The notes under the pieces were generated by a model. It saw nothing but the letters and a program-made list of their open reading frames with translations. It was not told the origin of the DNA and made no database searches. A stretch of 64,000 bases of DNA from Kumtagia sp963839725 (GTDB lineage: Bacteria > Pseudomonadota > Alphaproteobacteria > Rhizobiales > Rhizobiaceae): positions 186,001-250,000 of the forward strand of contig CAWIWT010000022.1 in NCBI GenBank assembly GCA_963839725.1, read 5' to 3'. Of the stretch, positions 38,312 to 47,100 are shown piece by piece. Made by a program: the position numbers and the translations under genes. The number at the start of each line of letters is the position of its first letter. Position 1 is the stretch's first letter.

Positions 38312-38551
38312 ACACGTCGAGACCCATTCGCCCCCTCGCCCGGCCTCTACTTCGCTCTAGAGGAGATCGCCCAGGTATCCGCCTCGCTTGTTATCGTTGC
38401 AAGGCTTGGCGCTGCGTCTGCAATATCTCCTCCCCCTGCGGGTTGAGGGTGGCCGAGCGAAGCGGAGGCCCGGTGAGGGGAACCGGCAATGGATGCCCTC
38501 CCGGTTGAGATACGAACGGGGTAAACCTGCGGCACAACGGCAAGCTATCAA

Positions 38552-39349
38552 ATGAATCTGATCCCCATCGACACTCCCGACGATCCGCGCGTTGCCGCGT
38601 ATCGGAACATCCGCGAACAGGATCTGGTCGGGCGCCAGAACCTGTTCGTTGCGGAGGGCAAGGTCGTGCTCAACGTCCTGCTGTCGGCGCCAGCTTATGA
38701 GCTGCAGTCGGTGTTCGTGCTGGAGAACCGGCTCGCCGGCCTTCAGGATGTGCTTGCACGCTCGTCGGCGTCACTGCCCATCTACGTCGCCAGCGCCAGC
38801 GTCATGGATGCGATAGCCGGATTTCCCATTCATCGCGGCGTCCTGGCGATCGGCGGGCGGCGAGTGCAGCGCGCAGCAGGCGCGTTGCTCGGCCAGTTGC
38901 CGGGACGGGCGCTCGTTCTGGTTCTCGTCGGCATTTCCAACCACGACAATATCGGCTCGATCTTCCGCAACGCTGCTGCCTTCGGCGCTGATGCCATATT
39001 CCTCGATGCAACATGCTGCGACCCGCTCTATCGCAAGTCGATCCGCGTTTCGGTCGGTGGGGTTTTCCGTGTGCCCTTTGCGCGGTTCGAAAGCACAAGC
39101 GACTTTGTCGCGACGCTCCTGCAACTGGGCATCAACCCCATTGCTCTATCGCCCGGCGGAGAAAGCGACATTCGCAATATCGAACGCAGCAGCCGCATGG
39201 CGATGTTCCTGGGAACCGAGGGCAAAGGCCTGCCCGACGAGTTGCTGAAGGCTATGAAAACGGCACGGATTTCAATCGTTTCCGGCTTCGACAGTCTGAA
39301 TGTCGCCGCCGCGTCGGCAATTGTTTTGCATCAATTGTCGCGAACCTAG
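38552..39349 (+). CDS. TrmH/SpoU family RNA 2'-O-methyltransferase
   Basis: The 265-residue protein has the SPOUT knot motifs: SNHDNIGSIFRNAAAFG (motif 1), FLGTEGKGLP (motif 2) and SLNVAAASAIVL (motif 3). The N-terminal segment (LVGRQNLFVAEGKVVLNVLL) is the substrate-binding domain. It methylates a ribose in tRNA or rRNA; the site is not known. Starts at 38552 after a short palindromic repeat region. Confidence 0.9.
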   Translation: MNLIPIDTPDDPRVAAYRNIREQDLVGRQNLFVAEGKVVLNVLLSAPAYELQSVFVLENRLAGLQDVLARSSASLPIYVASASVMDAIAGFPIHRGVLAIGGRRVQRAAGALLGQLPGRALVLVLVGISNHDNIGSIFRNAAAFGADAIFLDATCCDPLYRKSIRVSVGGVFRVPFARFESTSDFVATLLQLGINPIALSPGGESDIRNIERSSRMAMFLGTEGKGLPDELLKAMKTARISIVSGFDSLNVAAASAIVLHQLSRT

Positions 39350-39402
39350 GTGGCATTTCCGCCTAACCCGGCCTCCGCTTGGTCGGCCACGAGGGAAAAA
39401 CG

Positions 39403-40653
39403 TCAAACCTTGTTGGCGGCCATTTCCTTCAGCGCCTTCACCCGATCGGCGAGGCTTATGACGCCCGAGGACGGTTGCTCGCCCGACGCTGCGCCTTCCG
39501 AGGCTTCGAGTGCCTTGTCGACCGGTAAGTCCGGTCCCTCAAGCGCGGATGTCATGGCGAGAACCTGCGCGGCAAGATCACTGATCTGCTCGCGAAGCTG
39601 CGCATCACCCGCACCGACAGGTTCGCGCAACTCAGTGCTCGCACCATCTCGTGCTGCGAGTTCTGCACGCAGCTTCTGGTTCTCGCGGGTCATGGCAATC
39701 AGTCGCTCATCAAGCCGACGCCGCTCAGCACTCAGTTTCAAGACGCCAGTGTCCTCGTCGCCTTCCTTGGCTTCCAACATCAATTTCGATATTTGCTGCG
39801 AAAGGTCGGCGGCCTGCGCCTCAAGCCGGGCCTTTTCATCAAGCGTCTTGGCGAGCTTGGCGTTCAGGTCGCTTTCAATCATCGCACTTGCTTTCAGCCG
39901 ATCCTGGGATTGGGCAAGATCCTTTTCGCGTCGCTGGATCGTTTCCTCATGGTCGGCAAGCGTTGTAAGCATCTGAGCGACCTTCTTTTCAAGGTCCACG
40001 GCCTTCTTCTTTTCGGATCGCGCCGCATCCTGCGCTTCACGCATCTCGGTCTGCGCATCCCGTACCCGCTTCTCGACGTCGCGTCGTTCAGTGCGCCAAC
40101 TGTTCAGCTCGGCGGTCAGCCGCTCGACCTCGTTCGTCTGCGACATCAACTCGACCTGCCGGGCTGCGATCCCAAGGCTGGCCTCGTCATAAAGTCCGTT
40201 GACCCGCTCCAGCTCTCCAGCCCGCGCCTCCAACGTGCTCTCGGCCTCGCGCAGCTCGCCGGTAAGGTGCGTGATGTCGTTGACGCGCTCGCTGAGCTGA
40301 GTCTGCAGGGCGGCTACGTTGCCCTCGAGTTCAGCTCGCGCTTGGTCTTGCTCGACCTTCGCGGCTTCGAGCCTCTTCAACGTCTCGCGGTCGCGCTCAA
40401 CCTGAACCGCATGCTCAGCGGCCTTCTCGCGCGCTTGCTTGACGTTTATCTCGAGTCGGCGGCTGGATGTCGCGAATTCGGCTCGCAGCCGGTCCTTGTC
40501 TGCCTGGATCTCTTCAAGCGACAGCGGCACCGACGCCTCGACGCTTTTGCGCGTCAGCCGCACCGCACGCCGCCAGATTGCCGGAGCAATCAGCAACGCC
40601 AGAAATCCTGCGCTTAGGAAACCAAGAACGAAGAACAAGGTTGACTGGATCAC
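39403..40653 (-). CDS. Membrane-anchored coiled-coil protein
   Basis: A 416-residue protein with one N-terminal membrane span (residues 5-27, TLFFVLGFLSAGFLALLIAP) and a long coiled coil from about 50 to 310 (many E/Q/R heptads). A low-complexity C-terminus ends SLADRVKALKEMAANKV. Conserved in Hyphomicrobiales but uncharacterised; the shape suggests an envelope or division scaffold. The frame is fully intact. Confidence 0.78.
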   Translation of the reverse strand: MIQSTLFFVLGFLSAGFLALLIAPAIWRRAVRLTRKSVEASVPLSLEEIQADKDRLRAEFATSSRRLEINVKQAREKAAEHAVQVERDRETLKRLEAAKVEQDQARAELEGNVAALQTQLSERVNDITHLTGELREAESTLEARAGELERVNGLYDEASLGIAARQVELMSQTNEVERLTAELNSWRTERRDVEKRVRDAQTEMREAQDAARSEKKKAVDLEKKVAQMLTTLADHEETIQRREKDLAQSQDRLKASAMIESDLNAKLAKTLDEKARLEAQAADLSQQISKLMLEAKEGDEDTGVLKLSAERRRLDERLIAMTRENQKLRAELAARDGASTELREPVGAGDAQLREQISDLAAQVLAMTSALEGPDLPVDKALEASEGAASGEQPSSGVISLADRVKALKEMAANKV

Positions 40654-40775
40654 GGCGATCCTTGAGGCGATGGCTGTGGTGGTCGCGACCCCCTGAGGTC
40701 GGAATGTACTAAGACGTCAAAACGCGGCCGGTGCAACAGCCGCGTGCGAGCCGAAGCCGCCAAACAAGTTCCAGA

Positions 40776-41369
40776 TCAGAACGGATTCCAGGTCGGCTTC
40801 TTGGTCAGCTTCAAATAGCCGACATTGACGCCAAGCCGCGCGCCGACGCCGGTCCGCACCGGAACCAGCAACAAATCGCCCTGCTTGAGCACGTTGACGC
40901 CAACGCCCGCCACGACATATGCCGATCCGGCTATACCGGCAAAGCGGTTGTAGAGGCCATCGACATCATCGAGGTTGTAGACCAGCATCATGATGCGGGA
41001 GCCTTCACCGCCGAAATCGAAGCCAACCGACGGGCCCTGCCAGAAGACCTTATGGTCACCCGCATTCTTGGTGTAGAGCTTGCCCTCGCCATAGGTGAGC
41101 CCGCCGACGAAGGCGCCGGACCCTTCCTCGCCAAGCACGTAGCCATTCGGCAGGCCGTTGGCGGCAAAAATCTTCTCGATGGCCGTCGCCAGTCCGCCTG
41201 ACGTCGCTCCGAAGAAGCGGTGGCCGGAATCGATGATCTCCTGCGCTGTGTACTCCTGCGCGCGAAGCGGCGTCGTAGCGATGCTGATCAGGCTGGCCAC
41301 CATGATCACAATGGCAGCCATGAACCGGAACTCCCTCCGGTTGAAGATTTTGGAAATCATTCTTTTCAT
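40776..41369 (-). CDS. eipA: Envelope integrity protein EipA (DUF1134)
   Basis: A periplasmic protein of about 197 residues with a signal sequence (FMAAIVIMVASLISIATTPL then RAQ). The DUF1134 core starts EYTAQEIIDSGHRFFGATSG and includes DHKVFWQGPSVGFDFGGEGS. In Brucella, EipA is needed for envelope stress resistance and is controlled by CtrA. Here the gene lies beside chpT and ctrA. The start at MKRMISKIFNRREF is chosen since upstream residues are arginine-rich and unlike a signal peptide; ATG 41360 is an alternative. Confidence 0.85.
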   Translation of the reverse strand: MKRMISKIFNRREFRFMAAIVIMVASLISIATTPLRAQEYTAQEIIDSGHRFFGATSGGLATAIEKIFAANGLPNGYVLGEEGSGAFVGGLTYGEGKLYTKNAGDHKVFWQGPSVGFDFGGEGSRIMMLVYNLDDVDGLYNRFAGIAGSAYVVAGVGVNVLKQGDLLLVPVRTGVGARLGVNVGYLKLTKKPTWNPF

Positions 41370-41697
41370 TCTCCGTCCGCGAGTACTTCGCCGACGTCCC
41401 TGCCCTCGCGCTGCTCTTGTTCGGCGGCTTGAAAGGTTATCGCTGCAAACTATGCCGTAATCCTTTTTCAACCATTAAGCTCTCACATGATCGTGGCGGT
41501 TCAAAGACCAGATCGAGCCGTCGATTAGCATTTGTCCGCCATAATTTGGCTTCAACGCGTTGTCGTTCCGCTCATTCGGTTGACTGCCAGGCACTGAAGG
41601 TGGCGAAATTCGCCACCAGTAACAGGCTGATTCGGAGCGCGCCGGCAGGGCGATCAGGCTGCTCTAGACATGAGGGATCGCTGGGGATTGAGATTTG

Positions 41698-42336
41698 ATG
41701 GCAGATATTTTCACGCTCACGGCACCCGATCTCGCGGCACTTTTGTGCAGCCGCGTTTGCCACGACATCATCTCGCCCGTTGGAGCGATCAACAACGGCC
41801 TTGAACTGCTGGACGAGGGCGGCGCCGACACGGACGCCATGAACCTTATCCGTGCCAGCGCCCGCAACGCGTCGGCCCGGTTGCAGTTCGCCCGCATTGC
41901 TTTTGGCGCAGCTGGTTCAGCTGGCATGGTGATCGACACCGGCGATGCCGAATCAGTCGCAACGGCCTTTCTACGCAACGAGAAGCCGGAATTTGAATGG
42001 ACGGGCGCGCGCTGGCTCCTGCCCAAGAACAACGTTAAGCTGCTTCTGAACCTTATTCTCGTCGCCAACGCGGCAATCCCGCGCGGTGGGAAGATCAGCG
42101 TTGCACTCGGCGGCAGCGACACCAGCCCGAAGTTCACGGTATCCTCGCGCGGACCCATGCTTCGCGTACCCCCAAAATTCCTGGAACTTCATTCCGGCAA
42201 TCGTCCGCAGGAAGCGATCGACGCTCATGCGGTGCAGCCCTACTATACTCTGCTGCTTGCCAAAGAATCGGATATGGAGATCTCGATCCACGCAACGCCG
42301 GAGGAGATTGTTTTTACAGCCGCGCGCTCGGAATAG
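41698..42336 (+). CDS. chpT: Histidine phosphotransferase ChpT
   Basis: The 212-residue protein has the DHp-like helix with the phospho-acceptor histidine in SRVCHDIISPVGAINNGLEL. A degenerate ATPase-like domain follows (LNLILVANAAIPRGGKISVA). ChpT passes phosphate from the hybrid kinase CckA to CtrA and CpdR. It is followed by a CheY-like gene, with ctrA convergent. Start ATG 41698; the preceding TTG is not needed. Confidence 0.9.
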   Translation: MADIFTLTAPDLAALLCSRVCHDIISPVGAINNGLELLDEGGADTDAMNLIRASARNASARLQFARIAFGAAGSAGMVIDTGDAESVATAFLRNEKPEFEWTGARWLLPKNNVKLLLNLILVANAAIPRGGKISVALGGSDTSPKFTVSSRGPMLRVPPKFLELHSGNRPQEAIDAHAVQPYYTLLLAKESDMEISIHATPEEIVFTAARSE

Positions 42337-42353
42337 TCAGGTTCACGGTCAAG

Positions 42354-42368
42354 TTAACCAAATGTTTA
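42354..42368 (+). promoter_or_regulatory. CtrA-box-like site upstream of the CheY-like gene
   Basis: TTAACCAAATGTTTA fits TTAA-N7-TTAA with one mismatch and lies about 95 bp before the CheY-like start, just after the chpT stop. Confidence 0.45.
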
Positions 42369-42462
42369 CCCAAACCCTTCTCCGTAAATTTACCCGATTG
42401 ACCTAGTGTGGGATTAACCACGCACTGCTCCGGCGTCTGTGTGGCGGTACGAGGGATTCTAA

Positions 42463-42858
42463 ATGAAACGGTGCTTGTTTGTCGACAACTCCAGCGTCAT
42501 CCGCAAGGTCGCCAAACGTATCCTGAGTGGCCCCGAACTCATGTTCGCTGAAGCAAGCACAGGGCTTGATGCCATCGACATGTGCGAGGCGGAAATGCCG
42601 GACATTATTATCCTGGACGCGGTGCTGCCGGACATGCTGGTTGCCGACGCCATCCGCCGTATCCGGGCGATCCCAAGCCCGGTCGTTCCGCACATCGCGA
42701 TTTCCCTGGTCGAAATGGACGTGGGAGCAATCATGCGCGCCAAGCGTGCGGGGGCGCAGAGCTATATTCTGAAGCCTTTCGATCGGGCCCATCTGGTCGA
42801 GAAATTTCGCGCCATGGCCGCTTCCGAAGAGCCGACTAAAGTCCAACTCAGGGCCTGA
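42463..42858 (+). CDS. Single-domain CheY-like response regulator with atypical acidic pocket
   Basis: A 131-residue receiver-only protein. The phospho-acceptor is D52 (IIILDAVLPD) and the conserved lysine is in YILKPFD. The usual DD pair before helix 1 is D8-N9 (FVDNSSVIRK), so magnesium binding may be altered. It is not CpdR by sequence. Position between chpT and ctrA suggests a role in that phosphorelay or in motility. A shared terminator with ctrA follows. Confidence 0.82.
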   Translation: MKRCLFVDNSSVIRKVAKRILSGPELMFAEASTGLDAIDMCEAEMPDIIILDAVLPDMLVADAIRRIRAIPSPVVPHIAISLVEMDVGAIMRAKRAGAQSYILKPFDRAHLVEKFRAMAASEEPTKVQLRA

Positions 42859-42932
42859 CCAAAGCATCGGGCCGCATTTCCCTCCGCGATAAAATCCGCG
42901 GCGAACCCTCAAAATCCCGGGTCACAAATGAA

Positions 42933-42966
42933 TTAGCGGCCGCCTCTTGTTGAGAGCGACCGCTAA
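42933..42966. terminator. Bidirectional terminator between cheY-like gene and ctrA
   Basis: TTAGCGG at 42933-42939 pairs with CCGCTAA at 42960-42966, and inner CTCT (42944-42947) pairs with AGAG (42953-42956). AATAAAACAAA follows on the + strand, giving a T-rich tract for transcripts of the minus-strand ctrA gene. Confidence 0.55.
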
Positions 42967-43015
42967 TAAAACAAATCTAGCTCTCGGGGAAAGTGCCCGA
43001 CGGCGAAACCGTCGT

Positions 43016-43711
43016 TCAGGCGCTTTCGCGAATGTCTTCCGGTTCGCGCAGCACATAGCCGCGGCCCCAGACCGTCTCGATAAAGTTCAGACCACCGGAT
43101 GCAGCGTCGAGCTTCTTGCGGAGCTTGCAGATAAAGACGTCGATGATCTTCAATTCCGGCTCGTCCATGCCACCGTAAAGGTGGTTGAGGAACATTTCCT
43201 TGGTGAGAGTCGTGCCCTTGCGCAGGGAGAGCAACTCGAGCATCTGATATTCCTTGCCGGTCAGATGCACCCGCTGTCCGCCGACTTCGACCGTCTTGGC
43301 GTCGAGATTGACGATGAGGTCGCCCGTGGCGATAACCGACTGGGCGTGGCCCTTCGACCGGCGGACGATTGCGTGGATGCGCGCCACCAGTTCGTCCTTG
43401 TGGAAAGGCTTGGTCATATAGTCGTCGGCGCCAAAGCCGAGGCCGCGAACCTTGTCCTCGATGCCGGCCATTCCGGAGAGAATCAGAATTGGTGTCTTTA
43501 CCTTGGAGAGACGCAGTGTTCTCAACACTTCGTAACCAGACATATCGGGCAAATTGAGATCCAGAAGGATAATATCGTAGTCATAAAGCTTTCCGAGATC
43601 GACGCCTTCTTCACCAAGGTCGGTGGTATAGACGTTGAAGCTTTCCGACTTGAGCATCAGCTCAATGCTTTGAGCCGTCGCACTGTCGTCTTCTATCAGC
43701 AGAACGCGCAT
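43016..43711 (-). CDS. ctrA: Cell-cycle master response regulator CtrA
   Basis: The 231-residue OmpR-family regulator is the CtrA sequence type. The receiver domain starts MRVLLIEDDSATAQSIELML with phospho-acceptor D51 (ILLDLNLPDMSGYEVLRTLR). The winged-helix domain contains HLTGKEYQMLELLSLRKGTT and ETVWGRGYVLREP. It controls division, motility and replication in alphaproteobacteria. The degradation signal at the C-terminus ends in ESA. GANTC sites and TTAA half-sites lie in its upstream region, consistent with CcrM and self-control. Confidence 0.96.
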   Translation of the reverse strand: MRVLLIEDDSATAQSIELMLKSESFNVYTTDLGEEGVDLGKLYDYDIILLDLNLPDMSGYEVLRTLRLSKVKTPILILSGMAGIEDKVRGLGFGADDYMTKPFHKDELVARIHAIVRRSKGHAQSVIATGDLIVNLDAKTVEVGGQRVHLTGKEYQMLELLSLRKGTTLTKEMFLNHLYGGMDEPELKIIDVFICKLRKKLDAASGGLNFIETVWGRGYVLREPEDIRESA

Positions 43712-43778
43712 CTATTTCCCCTTTTCTGCCGCCGTACCGGCCTCGGATCGCCATGCGGTGCCGGAGCAGTGATTGCCT

Positions 43779-44122
43779 GAATCCAAAACTGCCACCGAAT
43801 GGTTAACAAAACCTAATTCCAATTGGCAAGTCACACGATCAAATGTCAGCTTTGGGTTATACACCGTTGATTCAACTCGACTATCTAACACGGCAGGGAC
43901 GACGGCAAACCTTAACAACCTAGCCTAAGTGATTCTGTCGAACTCGAAAACCCGTATTCGACCGAATGGGCCAGATTTTTTTACCGTGCCTTAAGCCCTC
44001 TGCTCTATGATTAACAATGCCCGTAAACGAATAGTTACCGGGCGTGAAATTTCTTAGGAATTTGTTTCCTTCGCCAGAGGAGAGTCCCAGGTGGGGGCGC
44101 TGCGACGTATCTGCAGCGAATC
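43779..44122. promoter_or_regulatory. ctrA/fliJ-like divergent control region with GANTC sites
   Basis: Five GANTC sites (43779 GAATC, 43869 GATTC, 43931 GATTC, 44082 GAGTC, 44118 GAATC) lie in the 443-bp gap. There are also several TTAA motifs, including TTAA-N7-TAAT at 43803-43817. GANTC is the methylation site of CcrM, which controls ctrA transcription in Caulobacter and rhizobia. Confidence 0.6.
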
Positions 44123-44154
44123 TGTTGAGTACGTGTCGCGTTGGAGTTTTGAAC

Positions 44155-44532
44155 ATGAAGTCACGTGAAAACCTTGTTCGGCTGAAGCAGTTTCAGGTGA
44201 ATGAGAAGCGTCGGCAGTTGGCGCAACTCGACCTCATGATCGCCGAGTTCGAGCGAATGGCGAACGATCTCGAACTGCAGATCGCCGCCGAGGAAAGGAA
44301 GGCCGGCATCACCGACGTAAATCATTTTGCCTATCCGACCTTCGCAAAGGCCGCTCGCCAGCGCCGCGACAATCTGAAGAATTCCCAGACCGATCTCGCC
44401 GACCAGCGCAACTCGGCGCTATCCTTGCTCAGGGAGGCCGAGGCGGAGCTTTCGAAGGCTCAGATGCTGGAATCCCGCGACGGCAAGATGCGCGAGCCCG
44501 AGCCGCACGGCCGCGCCGCAATGATCGGCTGA
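44155..44532 (+). CDS. FliJ-like flagellar export chaperone
   Basis: A 125-residue, strongly helical protein (ENLVRLKQFQVNEKRRQLAQ, then LREAEAELSKAQMLESRDGK) with FliJ-like size and coiled-coil pattern. In Hyphomicrobiales a FliJ homologue is commonly divergent from ctrA. It would assist export by the FliI ATPase complex. The start at 44155 (MKSRENLVRL) is chosen because the upstream extension is not conserved-like. Flagellar genes are classic CtrA targets. Confidence 0.75.
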   Translation: MKSRENLVRLKQFQVNEKRRQLAQLDLMIAEFERMANDLELQIAAEERKAGITDVNHFAYPTFAKAARQRRDNLKNSQTDLADQRNSALSLLREAEAELSKAQMLESRDGKMREPEPHGRAAMIG

Positions 44533-44583
44533 CCGGAAACGCTGCGGCTATCCGGGGCCGGCGACTTAAGCTAAAGCGGCCCG

Positions 44584-45033
44584 ATGCCGCCGCTCCTGCC
44601 CTTCGTTCTATTTGCTTCCACCTTCTGCTTCGCTTGCGGAATCCTTCTCCCGCTGATCCAGGTGGAGCGCCTCTTCGTTTTCACCGACGAACCGTCCTTG
44701 ATCGGCATCGTTTCAGGGCTCTGGAACGAAGGCGATATGCTGCTTTCCGCCGTGATCGCGCTTTTCTCGCTGGTTTTTCCCGCCGTGAAGCTTCTTCTTC
44801 TGCATCTCACAGCCTATTCGCCAGAACGTGCCGCGAGCATTCCCGGTTGGTTCCGGGCGCTGGCCAACTGGTCGATGCTGGATGTGGTCCTGGTCGCGCT
44901 GGTGATCTTCGCAGCCAAAAGCAGCGGCGTCGCCACAGCTTTCACCAAACCGGGCCTTTGGTTTTTCGCGGCATCTGTTCTACTAACGGCCACAGCCTCG
45001 GCCCTGATCAAGCATAAACCCGCGGAAACGTAA
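44584..45033 (+). CDS. PqiA-like membrane protein (single-domain)
   Basis: A 149-residue protein with four hydrophobic segments and the PqiA-domain motif LIGIVSGLWNEGDMLLSAVI. FALVFP-type and NWSMLDVVLVALVIFAAKSS segments follow. It corresponds to one half of the usual two-domain paraquat-inducible protein A and lacks zinc-binding CxxC motifs. It may relate to lipid transport across the envelope. It lies 51 bp after the FliJ-like gene. Confidence 0.78.
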   Translation: MPPLLPFVLFASTFCFACGILLPLIQVERLFVFTDEPSLIGIVSGLWNEGDMLLSAVIALFSLVFPAVKLLLLHLTAYSPERAASIPGWFRALANWSMLDVVLVALVIFAAKSSGVATAFTKPGLWFFAASVLLTATASALIKHKPAET

Positions 45034-45148
45034 GCGCTCGGGCTTTCGGCAAGCCGGTTCATCGCCGACGCCGCAAGCTCGAGGTTCCGGCTCAGGAACC
45101 CGGACCGAGCTTGGCAAGGTCTTGGTGTTACGAGCAAGAGACAATGAG

Positions 45149-45187
45149 CAACGCGGAAATGCCAGGCATTTCCGCGTTGTTCGTTTT
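45149..45187 (+). terminator. Strong intrinsic terminator
   Basis: CAACGCGGAAATGC (45149-45162) pairs with GCATTTCCGCGTTG (45166-45179), a 14-bp stem with a three-base loop, followed by TTCGTTTTT. It lies 115 bp downstream of the pqiA-like stop, farther than usual, so it may end a long 3' UTR or a small RNA. Confidence 0.75.
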
Positions 45188-45251
45188 TGCGAGAGCTCCA
45201 AAACGGAGCCCAATGATCGAAAACCAATTCAGAAAACTAGTGCCGGTATTG

Positions 45252-45512
45252 TTAAATCCGGGTCGTCCGCAGGCCGGCGAGACCATATTCATCGATCGAA
45301 GCCTGCCAGGAGAGGAACTCCTCGGTTGTCAGCTTATAACGCTGGCAGGCCTCCTCAAGGCTGAGCAGCCCGCCGCGAACGGCAGCAACAACTTCCGCCT
45401 TGCGGCGGATAACCCACCTGCGTGTATTCGTTGGCGGCAGATCGGCAATCGTCAGGGGGCTGCCGTCAGGCCCGATGACGTACTTTACACGCGGTCTTAC
45501 AAGATCGGTCAT
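45252..45512 (-). CDS. sciP: CtrA inhibitor SciP (DUF1153)
   Basis: An 86-residue helix-turn-helix protein. MTDLVRPRVKYVIGPDGSPL, then TRRWVIRRKAEVVAAVRGGL and LSLEEACQRYKLTTEEFLSW match SciP. It binds CtrA at its promoters and blocks transcription in G1. The start at M8 of the longer ORF matches the family. Together with chpT and ctrA it completes a cell-cycle regulatory hub within 4 kb. Confidence 0.92.
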   Translation of the reverse strand: MTDLVRPRVKYVIGPDGSPLTIADLPPTNTRRWVIRRKAEVVAAVRGGLLSLEEACQRYKLTTEEFLSWQASIDEYGLAGLRTTRI

Positions 45513-45786
45513 CATACTCTCTACAATACACACAGACCCAATCGTCGCCCAACTTACGCCAACAGCTTTAAAAATTGCCTAAGCCGCCCAACGAGGGTAG
45601 GAACATCTCGCTAAACAGAACCTTTCGCCGCGAACCGCAATTTTAACGATCTCGTGAAAAAGCCGGGACGTCAGCAATATCAAACCCTTGCCATGAAAAG
45701 GCATGATCTGGCGGCTTGACGCTGCTTGACCTATATTGCGCGCATTGGCAAAAGCCGCCGGTCCCAAGTCGTTGGAAAACACCCTG

Positions 45787-46971
45787 ATGAACAGCCTCGA
45801 TCTGCCGGGAGCGCCCGAGAATACGCGAATCGTCGTGGCAATGTCCGGCGGCGTGGACTCCTCCGTCGTAGCCGGCATCCTGAAGCGCGAGGGTTATGAT
45901 GTCGTCGGCGTGACGCTGCAGCTCTACGACCACGGCGCCGCCACGCACCGCGCCGGCTCATGCTGCGCCGGCCGCGACATCGACGATGCGCGCCGTGTTT
46001 CCGAGACGCTCGGCATTCCGCATTATGTGCTCGACTATGAGGAGCGGTTCCGCAAGGCGGTCATCGACCCATTCGCCGCAAGCTATGTCGCCGGCGAGAC
46101 CCCGATCCCCTGCGTATTGTGCAACCAGACCGTCAAATTCGCCGACCTGTTGGAAACCGCCCGCGACCTTGGCGCCGCAGCGCTGGCGACCGGTCACTAC
46201 ATTCGCAGCCACGCAAATGGCCAGCATCGCGCTCTCTTCCGCCCGGTCGATTCCGACCGCGACCAGAGCTATTTCCTATTCGCAACCACGCAGGAGCAGA
46301 TTGACTACCTTCGCTTCCCGCTGGGCGGCATGTCCAAGCCGGAAGTCCGCGCCATCGCGCAGGGGCTCGGCTTGAGCGTCGCCGCCAAGCAGGACAGCCA
46401 GGACATCTGCTTCGTCCCGCAGGGCAAGTATTCCGACATCATCGCCAAGCTGCAGCCCTCCGCCGCAACGCCCGGCGACATCGTCCATATCGACGGTCGC
46501 GTGCTCGGCCGCCACGAAGGAATCCTGCGCTACACGATCGGCCAGCGCCGCGGCATCGGCATTGCTTCCGGCGAGCCGCTCTATGTCGTACATCTCGACG
46601 CCGATCGCGCTCGCGTCATCGTCGGACCACGCGAGGCGCTGGAAACCCGCCGCGTCTATCTGCGCGCCATGAATTGGCTCGGCGACGAGGATTTAAGCAT
46701 TGTCGGCCCGGAAGGCATCGAGCTTTTCGCAAAGGTTCGCTCGACGCGCCCGCCTCGCCCCGCCACACTGCATCGTCAGGCTGGCGCGACCTGGGTGGAG
46801 TTGGCCGAGGGCGAATCCGGCATCGCGCCCGGCCAGGCTTGCGTTCTCTACCGTGACAATTCAAACGCCGCCCGCGTTCTCGGCGGCGGCTTCATCGAGC
46901 GTTCCGAGCGCGGTGCGGTCGCAGAGGCGATGCTGGCACGTCTTGCGAGCATGCAAGTCGCCGCCGAGTAG
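45787..46971 (+). CDS. mnmA: tRNA-specific 2-thiouridylase MnmA
   Basis: The 394-residue enzyme has the PP-loop SGGVDSS near residue 19. It has two catalytic cysteines, in PIPCVLCNQTVKF and in DSQDICFVPQG, and the C-terminal barrel signature IGQRRGIGI. It puts sulfur on U34 of tRNA-Glu, -Gln and -Lys, with ATP and sulfur relayed from IscS. The ATG at 45787 is preferred over an upstream TTG. Confidence 0.95.
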   Translation: MNSLDLPGAPENTRIVVAMSGGVDSSVVAGILKREGYDVVGVTLQLYDHGAATHRAGSCCAGRDIDDARRVSETLGIPHYVLDYEERFRKAVIDPFAASYVAGETPIPCVLCNQTVKFADLLETARDLGAAALATGHYIRSHANGQHRALFRPVDSDRDQSYFLFATTQEQIDYLRFPLGGMSKPEVRAIAQGLGLSVAAKQDSQDICFVPQGKYSDIIAKLQPSAATPGDIVHIDGRVLGRHEGILRYTIGQRRGIGIASGEPLYVVHLDADRARVIVGPREALETRRVYLRAMNWLGDEDLSIVGPEGIELFAKVRSTRPPRPATLHRQAGATWVELAEGESGIAPGQACVLYRDNSNAARVLGGGFIERSERGAVAEAMLARLASMQVAAE

Positions 46972-47100
46972 CGTCGAGCGACTTCGAACGCCGCTGCTTG
47001 ACGAACCGGGCGCGCGGGCGCATCGTTATCGCACAGCTTACTTCCTCATTGTTTCCTTGCAGCCTGAAGCAGTCTGAATGCGTCAGAGGGGCGTTTTCCG

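Noticed and set aside
42463..42858. CheY-like gene as cpdR
   Set aside because: The sequence lacks the CpdR N-terminal pattern and has D-N in place of the acidic pair, so the name was not applied.
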